Assembly (NCBI RefSeq): GCF_001648775.1
Contig: NZ_LVEJ01000015.1
Location: 1 to 64,000 of the forward strand
Direction of reading: 5' to 3'
Source of the DNA: Pseudomonas fluorescens
GTDB taxonomy: Bacteria; Pseudomonadota; Gammaproteobacteria; Pseudomonadales; Pseudomonadaceae
DNA: 64,000 nt
Part shown: positions 59,434 through 64,000 of the stretch, one piece after another
Numbering within the stretch: position 1 is the stretch's first letter
Layout of the letters: the number at the start of each line of letters is the position of its first letter
The notes under the pieces: model-generated
What the model was told of the DNA's origin: nothing
The model's database searches: none
The model's input: the letters and a program-made list of their open reading frames with translations, nothing else
Made by a program: the position numbers and the translations under genes

Positions 59434-60405
59434 CTACAACCACCCAGACTTCTTGAAACTCGCCCACAAACTCACACACCCGACCGTAATAAACCCCAGC
59501 ACCCCGAAATAGCCGTAGTGCCAACTCAACTCCGGCATGTTCTGGAAGTTCATCCCGTAAATCCCCGCCACCGCCGTCGGAAACGCCAGAATCGCCGCCC
59601 ACGCGGCAAACTTGCGCTGCACCACGCTTTGCCGTGAGGCCTCGAGCAACACACCAATCTCGATGGTCTGGCTGGCGATGTCGGCCAGTGTGCTCAGGTC
59701 TTCCATCTGCCGCGTGACGTGGATCTGCACATCGCGGAAGTACGGGCGCATGTTCTTGTCGATGAACGGGAAGCTCAGCTTCTGCAGTTCCTCGCCGATC
59801 TCCACCATCGGCGCCGCGTACCGGCGCAGGCGCACGACATCGCGACGCAAGCCGTGCAGCTTCTGAATGTCACGCTCATTCAAAGCGCTGCACAAGACGT
59901 TGCGCTCCAGTTCATCGATCTCGGCGTGGATCGCTTCACCGACCGGCTGATAGTTCTCGATGACGAAATCGAGCAGCGCGTAGAGTACGAAATCCTCGCC
60001 ATGCTCCAGCAGCAACGGACGCGCCTCACAGCGTTGGCGGACATGTGCGTAGGACGCCGAGTGTCCGTTACGGGCGGTGATGATGTAGCCCTTGCCGGCG
60101 AAGATATGTGTTTCGATGAACTGCAGAACACCATGCTCGCGGATGGGCGAGTAGGTCACGATAAACAGAGCGTCGCCAAAGGTTTCCAGCTTCGGCCGGC
60201 TGTGTTTTTCCAGGGCGTCTTCGATCGCCAGTTCGTGCAGGTTGAACTGACGTTGCAGGTTGGACAGTTCCTGCGCGCTGGGCTCTTCGAGGCCGATCCA
60301 CACAAAGTGGCCGGTTTTGGCGGCCCAGGCGGCGCCTTCGTCGAGAGAAATATTGGTGACTTTCTTACCTGCGCTGTACACCGCAGCAGCAACAACTCGA
60401 CCCAT
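59434..60405 (-). CDS. CorA-family magnesium/divalent-cation transporter
   Basis: 323-aa CorA/ZntB type channel. A large N-terminal cytoplasmic domain and long helix (VGEAIHAEIDELERNVLC onward) lead into two C-terminal membrane helices with the signature YGMNF in the loop (FPTAVAGIYGMNFQNMPEL). It ends with the basic tail SFKKSGWL. Imports Mg2+, Co2+ or Ni2+, or exports Zn2+ in ZntB members; GMN alone does not separate these. Apparently monocistronic. Confidence 0.92.
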   Translation of the reverse strand: MGRVVAAAVYSAGKKVTNISLDEGAAWAAKTGHFVWIGLEEPSAQELSNLQRQFNLHELAIEDALEKHSRPKLETFGDALFIVTYSPIREHGVLQFIETHIFAGKGYIITARNGHSASYAHVRQRCEARPLLLEHGEDFVLYALLDFVIENYQPVGEAIHAEIDELERNVLCSALNERDIQKLHGLRRDVVRLRRYAAPMVEIGEELQKLSFPFIDKNMRPYFRDVQIHVTRQMEDLSTLADIASQTIEIGVLLEASRQSVVQRKFAAWAAILAFPTAVAGIYGMNFQNMPELSWHYGYFGVLGFITVGCVSLWASFKKSGWL

Positions 60406-60514
60406 GGTGGTGATTCACTTCTTCTTGGCAGATGGCAGGGGTTACACGGCTTCAGCTTAGCCGTGTCGCTGCTTGAGAGTCAGTGAAATCTGCACAGTTC
60501 ACCGGGCAAAAGAA

Positions 60515-60534
60515 AACCCGCACAGGGCGGGCTT
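60515..60534 (-). terminator. Terminator after plsC
   Basis: GCCCGC / GCGGGT-type stem on the minus strand followed by TTTTCTTTT, just past the acyltransferase stop. Confidence 0.82.
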
Positions 60535-60539
60535 CTTTT

Positions 60540-61262
60540 TCAGGCGGCTTGTAGTTGCCGATCCATCGAGTCGATGCATTCGCGCATTTGCTCGCGGCAC
60601 TGATTGATGAGCATGGGCATGTCGTCCATGGTCAGTCCGGCCGTAGGAATGGCCGGAAGCGAGCGTATGAGAATTTTCCCGCTGCGCCAGCGATTCAGAC
60701 GCATGTGTTTGATGTAGCTGCTGACGCACACCGGGACGATCGGCACGCCGGCAGCAATCGCCATCTGGAACGCACCTTTCTTGAAGGGCAGCAATTCTTC
60801 ACCGAGGTTGCGCGTGCCTTCCGGGAACACCCAGATCGAAGTGTCTTCGTTTTGCAGGGTGTTGGTCGTGGTGAGCATCGACTGGCGCGCCTTGTGCGCA
60901 TTGCCACGGTCGATCAACACATTGCCGGCGAGCCAGAACAGTTGCCCGAACAATGGCACCCATTTCAGGCTTTTCTTGCCGATGCAGACGGTCCGGCGCG
61001 GCACAACGTTGCCGAACACGAACAGATCGTAGTTGGACTGATGGTTGGCGATGATCACGCAGCTGTCGGGTTTGTTGATCAAACCGCTGACATCGGATTT
61101 CACTCGCAGGCGCAAAATGCACATCGCCGGCAGCGCGTAGAGGCGTGCGCACAGACGGCTGTTGTCCGGATTGAACGGGCGGCATATCCCGAGGATCACC
61201 CCGAGCACACCGGCCAGAATAAAGTGCAGGCCCATCAATAACATACGAAACACGAACAGCAT
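60540..61262 (-). CDS. plsC: 1-acyl-sn-glycerol-3-phosphate acyltransferase
   Basis: 240-aa lysophosphatidate acyltransferase of phospholipid synthesis. An N-terminal membrane segment (LLMGLHFILAGVLGVILGI), the HX4D box NHQSNYD (His74, Asp79), the GNVLIDRG region and FPEGTRN (146-152) are the family catalytic and binding motifs. The ATG at 61262 is chosen over an extension to 61322. The promoter region is short. Pseudomonads carry several plsC homologs, so it may be accessory. Confidence 0.9.
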   Translation of the reverse strand: MLFVFRMLLMGLHFILAGVLGVILGICRPFNPDNSRLCARLYALPAMCILRLRVKSDVSGLINKPDSCVIIANHQSNYDLFVFGNVVPRRTVCIGKKSLKWVPLFGQLFWLAGNVLIDRGNAHKARQSMLTTTNTLQNEDTSIWVFPEGTRNLGEELLPFKKGAFQMAIAAGVPIVPVCVSSYIKHMRLNRWRSGKILIRSLPAIPTAGLTMDDMPMLINQCREQMRECIDSMDRQLQAA

Positions 61263-61431
61263 TTTCAGGCCCCACCGGGACAAAAGGTGGCGCAGTGTAC
61301 GGATGTGCACTGTTTTCGGCAATTGCCGCTATAGAGTGCGGAGATAGCCGATGTTTAAGCGCATGTTTCAGAAATGTTGGTCAGACCTGTCCTAGAGCTG
61401 TCGCGGCCTTTTAAACCGCGCGTGCAAGAAA

Positions 61432-61455
61432 AAGCCCGACACGACGGTCGGGCTT
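61432..61455 (-). terminator. Terminator after the crotonase gene
   Basis: Perfect 9-bp stem AAGCCCGAC / GTCGGGCTT with TTTCTTG on the minus-strand 3' side, 23 bp past the stop. Confidence 0.9.
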
Positions 61456-61478
61456 TCATTGGGTGCTGGAGCCCGGGT

Positions 61479-62168
61479 TTAACCCAAGTGCTCCTGATCC
61501 TGGATGATCGCGTTATCCAGCGCGTCCAGCAGTGCCTTGCGCACTTTCAACTTGGTGTTTTTGTGGGCGGTCATGTTGATTTTCTTCAACTGACGCGCAG
61601 CGGCGAGGGCGGCACCTTGCAACTCCTCGGCGGCAACCACCTTGTCGAGGAAACCGGCATCCACAGCGCTTTTCGGATCGAACATCTCGCCGTTGATCAC
61701 CGAGCGGTGGAACGCCGAACGACGCAGGCGATCGCGCGCCAACTCGATACCGGCGTGGTGCATGGTCATGCCGATCTGCACTTCGTTCAGACCGATGCTG
61801 AACGGGCCGTCGACGCCGATGCGGTAATCCGCAGACAACAGAATGAAAGCGCCCTTGGCCACGGCATGCCCCGGGCACGCGACGATGACCGGGAACGGGT
61901 GAGAGAGCAGGCGGCGGGCGAGGGTCGATCCGGCGGTCACCAACGCTACGGCTTCTTTCGGGCCAGCCGTCATCACTTTCAGATCATAGCCGCCGGACAG
62001 AATCCCCGGCTGACCGGTAATGATCACGATGGCACGATCAGTCACTGCCTGATCCAGCGCCGCGTTAAACGCCGCGATCACGTCGGGAGAAATGGCATTG
62101 ACCTTGCCGTTGCTCAAGGTCAGGGTCGCGATACCGTCTTCGAGGTGGTAAGAAATCAACTCACTCAT
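61479..62168 (-). CDS. Crotonase-family protein lacking one hydratase Glu
   Basis: 229-aa enoyl-CoA hydratase/isomerase fold. The N-terminus (ISYHLEDGIATLTLSNGKVNAISPDVI) and GQPGILSGGYDLKVM are typical. The first catalytic Glu, normally in a GGGxEL segment, is replaced (AVAKGAFILLSADYRIG), while the second region keeps Glu (IGLNEVQIGM). Hydratase activity is therefore doubtful; isomerase, hydrolase or other crotonase chemistry is possible. Flanked by the tRNA-Ser gene upstream and plsC downstream. Confidence 0.85.
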   Translation of the reverse strand: MSELISYHLEDGIATLTLSNGKVNAISPDVIAAFNAALDQAVTDRAIVIITGQPGILSGGYDLKVMTAGPKEAVALVTAGSTLARRLLSHPFPVIVACPGHAVAKGAFILLSADYRIGVDGPFSIGLNEVQIGMTMHHAGIELARDRLRRSAFHRSVINGEMFDPKSAVDAGFLDKVVAAEELQGAALAAARQLKKINMTAHKNTKLKVRKALLDALDNAIIQDQEHLG

Positions 62169-62396
62169 GACGCTATTCCTTATAAGAAAGATGCGCAGAC
62201 GTTACCCACCGTCGCAGGCCAGGTAAAGCGCCGTGACTGACTCGCCAGTCACCGTTTCCCGGCTCAACCGGCGTAGCGAGGCATCGCGCTTCTATATAGA
62301 AGGGTTGCGCCCACCGAAGATTGGCCGGTTTGCCATGGTCTGCCGGTGAGGAAAACGACTTTTTCTCTTAACCGCATGAAAATTCTGAAAAAAAGT

Positions 62397-62425
62397 TTGC
62401 CATCGGAAAAGCTTTCGACTACATT
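62397..62425 (+). promoter_or_regulatory. Promoter of tRNA-Ser
   Basis: TTGCCA (62397-62402), 17-bp spacer, TACATT (62420-62425), followed 38 bp later by the tRNA 5' end. Best sigma70-like promoter in the window. The rest of 62169-62463 shows no gene. Confidence 0.65.
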
Positions 62426-62463
62426 AGCGCGCCTCGACAGACAGAACATGTTTGAAGAGATAC

Positions 62464-62553
62464 GGTGAAGTGTCCGAGTGGCTTAAGGAGCACGCCTGGA
62501 AAGTGTGTATACAGGAAACTGTATCGAGAGTTCGAATCTCTCCTTCACCGCCA
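62464..62553 (+). tRNA. tRNA-Ser (anticodon GGA)
   Basis: 90-nt class II tRNA with the long variable arm of tRNA-Ser. The acceptor stem GGTGAAG pairs with CTTCACC, followed by G and encoded CCA (62551-62553). The anticodon GGA at 62498-62500 reads UCC and UCU. The T arm GAGAG-TTCGAAT-CTCTC is intact. Clear promoter and terminator flank it, so it is a single-gene unit. Confidence 0.96.
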
Positions 62554-62563
62554 CATTCAGTAC

Positions 62564-62601
62564 ACAAAACCCCTGATTTCGAAAGAAGTCAGGGGTTTTG
62601 T
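62564..62601 (+). terminator. Terminator after tRNA-Ser
   Basis: 13-bp perfect stem ACAAAACCCCTGA / TCAGGGGTTTTGT, 11 bp past the CCA. Confidence 0.9.
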
Positions 62602-62967
62602 GGTTTTTGGCATCTGGAAAACGGCCAGTTGGACGAATTTTTTGCAGACGCTCTGTTCCGTTGTAGAAACACCTACTTAGTTAATGATCAAGTGGTGCGT
62701 CGTCCCTCTTCAAACTATCCCCCTATGTCTGCGCAATCAGGGACTGCAATCGAATCACAGGGTCTGGATGGTCTGGTTTTTTTTGAAATCGGCGATGGAT
62801 AAGAGATGACCATATCGATGTCAGCACAGAACATTACCCGTCCTTAAAGGAAAAAATGTTCGGACTTAGAGCCTTTGTCCGGAATTGATATTAGAATGAC
62901 ATCCTGGCTGCGTCCTCCGAAGGCGACACTGGTGTGGCCGTGTGCACGGCATGGAGAAAAGTTAGCG
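62602..62967. other. Non-coding gap after tRNA-Ser
   Basis: 366 bp with no gene I can support; base composition is less GC-rich than neighbours. An ATG at 62896 would extend the next gene by 24 codons but has no ribosome-binding site. tRNA-Ser 3' ends are common integration sites, but I see no integrase or repeated tRNA end here. Confidence 0.4.
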
Positions 62968-63321
62968 ATGGGGCTGATGGAAATGATCGGCGTGATGGGC
63001 GTGATGGATGTGGTAGTACTGTTGAGCGTCGTGTTTTTCGCAAGCTGGTGCACAGCTTTGCTGTTGGCCGAGGTCTGGCGACTGTTGTGGAACTGGCTGG
63101 ACGATCATGCCCAGCCGATCGCGCGTAACCCGCTGATGGCATGGGTGTTGCGGATGTTCTTCCGACCTGATGAAGGCGCGTTCGAAGTCTGGGTGTATGT
63201 GCTGATGATCACGGTGTGGCCGCTGTATCTGGCGGGTTTCTTGACTTTATTTGTCGCGCGCGGCGCCCGTGGTTTGCGTCGTCGCTACAAACAACGTCTG
63301 TCTGCCGCTGTGAGTGCGTGA
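62968..63321 (+). CDS. Small inner-membrane protein, about 117 aa
   Basis: Unrecognised. After MGLMEMIGVMGVMD come a helix (VVVLLSVVFFASWCTALLLAEV), an amphipathic linker (WRLLWNWLDDHAQPIARN), a second hydrophobic region (FEVWVYVLMITVWPLYLAGFLTLFVA) and a strongly basic tail (RGARGLRRRYKQR). GGAG lies about 11 nt upstream of the ATG at 62968; an ATG at 62896 is a weaker alternative. Two membrane segments with the tail in the cytoplasm are predicted. Confidence 0.65.
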   Translation: MGLMEMIGVMGVMDVVVLLSVVFFASWCTALLLAEVWRLLWNWLDDHAQPIARNPLMAWVLRMFFRPDEGAFEVWVYVLMITVWPLYLAGFLTLFVARGARGLRRRYKQRLSAAVSA

Positions 63322-63729
63322 TGGCCGGACGGCGGGTAAGTCCCGGTTTGCCAATCTGATAGGAACCCCACCATTACCGAGCGTGCTATCTAAATACCTA
63401 TGCGCGCCTGATTGTCACGGTGCAAGAGAAGATCAAGCGCATCGAGCGCGAAGGGTAGGCCTTCAAGTTACGAGTAGACGCCCTTATGTTCAGAAGCCCC
63501 CATACCTACACCAGGTGTGGGGGCTTTTTCTTGGGTGTCAGACAGCAATCTCCCGGCGCTGTACGTGTCTTTCGACAGTCTGATGATCCGTCAACAAAAA
63601 AGCCGCCCGCCGGCCTTCTGCCGTTTTCGTTGAACAATCTAACTGAGTAGTTAAAATGGGCGCCACTGAAGGCTCAGCGTTACTCGCTGCATTAAAGGGT
63701 CGAGATTGACATTGCTGAGGTAGAGAGTA
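63322..63729. other. Poorly coding stretch with a strong terminator
   Basis: 408 bp in which no gene is convincing. A short frame ends VQEKIKRIEREG then stop at about 63458, reminiscent of the tail of a lost gene. The terminator at 63495-63529 follows. A further GC-rich segment (63600-63630) precedes the right-edge gene. Confidence 0.4.
63495..63529 (+). terminator. Rho-independent terminator
   Basis: AGCCCCCATACCT / AGGTGTGGGGGCT (one G-U pair) then TTTT. It can end the small membrane-protein transcript, though it is 170 bp away. Confidence 0.85.
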
Positions 63730-64000
63730 GTGGAACCACTATTTGCAGTCGTGGCGACAACAGGTTACCTGCTTCTGGTTGAGGTGCACTCCAGAAAGGT
63801 GATCCCGCTCGAGAATGAACGCACCGAATATTATGGTGTTTCGTGGTTTCCGGGCAGCAAGGATTTCGTCCTTTCCCACTCAGGGCTGGACAACGTAAAG
63901 CTGAAGGACATTCAGACTTACGCGACCTCTGAAGTGGGGTTCCTCTCTCACGGTTCTTTTCACTCCGAAACCTTTTTGTCTGAACCGCATCAGGTGCTCT
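63730..64000 (+). CDS. 5' part of a gene running off the right edge
   Basis: An open frame from GTG at 63730 (GAGG 9 nt upstream, in-frame stop at 63721) stays open for 90 codons to the window end. It reads VEPLFAVVATTGYLLLVEVHS, then VIPLENERTEYYGVSWFPGS, KDFVLSHSGLDNVKLKDI and GSFHSETFLSEPHQVL. The WFPGSKDFVLSHS pattern is reminiscent of a beta-propeller blade. No signal peptide. Family not assigned; the rest lies outside. Confidence 0.6.
   Translation, partial: MEPLFAVVATTGYLLLVEVHSRKVIPLENERTEYYGVSWFPGSKDFVLSHSGLDNVKLKDIQTYATSEVGFLSHGSFHSETFLSEPHQVL

Noticed and set aside
62452..62802. Open frames across the tRNA-Ser gene
   Set aside because: They read through the tRNA and its terminator.
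62602..62967. Integrated element at tRNA-Ser
   Set aside because: No integrase and no visible duplicate of the tRNA 3' end within the window, so the idea is not supported.

Overview
The window is a chromosomal segment of a Pseudomonas of the P. fluorescens lineage. The evidence is gene content (minCDE next to an lpxL-type acyltransferase, membrane urate oxidase PuuD with a full ureide pathway, aroC-MFS-mtnBDC, a DUF3509 gene), high-GC coding sequence, and about seventeen intergenic clusters of one REP family (core GAGCGAGC-T/C-TGCTCGCGA), mostly inverted pairs (REPINs).

Layout. 1-8.7 kb: REP tandem array, secreted M20 amidohydrolase, MscS-type channel, a 58-aa membrane peptide, apeB, rluA and the minCDE operon, all on the minus strand. 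8.8-11 kb (plus): lauroyl acyltransferase and patatin-like hydrolase. 11-20 kb: purine/ureide salvage. Two paralogous Tsx-like outer-membrane channels, an NCS2 urate/xanthine permease, puuD, allA, alc, uraD and puuE lie on the minus strand, with 5-hydroxyisourate hydrolase divergent. The intergenic palindromes TTGTATACAA and TTGTGTACAA recur upstream of the guanine/hypoxanthine permease at 29.8 kb, suggesting one regulon.

20-27.5 kb (minus) is the most unusual part: a 1182-aa protein with a TcdA/TcdB-like hydrophobic pore region followed by RTX-like repeats, preceded by two tandem paralogous proteins of unknown function (635 and 548 aa) that look toxin- or effector-like. A perfect 30-bp AT-rich inverted repeat lies upstream of the 1182-aa gene. 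27.7-33 kb: LysE exporter, purine permease, MarR regulator divergent from an aminotransferase, glutaredoxin, folE. 33-34.3 kb: a truncated tyrosine recombinase abutting folE and an orphan membrane protein, an island scar.

34.4-49 kb: Smr protein, an isochorismatase-like hydrolase lacking the usual nucleophilic Cys, prmB, aroC, a methionine-salvage set (mtnB, mtnD, mtnC) coupled to an MFS transporter, a FATP-type acyl-CoA synthetase, ankyrin protein and speE. 49-53.6 kb: rraB-like gene, an apparent minus-strand sRNA locus marked by an orphan terminator, and the circularly permuted ATP-grasp / alpha-E / transglutaminase operon. 53.7-62.2 kb: c-type cytochrome, a 31-aa peptide, thiolase plus FadB-like beta-oxidation operon, glutamine amidotransferase, CorA, PlsC and a crotonase. 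62.4 kb onward: tRNA-Ser(GGA) with clear promoter and terminator, a small membrane protein, a poorly coding stretch, and a gene running off the right edge.

All calls come from reading the sequence; no database search was possible. Family names rest on recognised motifs and layout.
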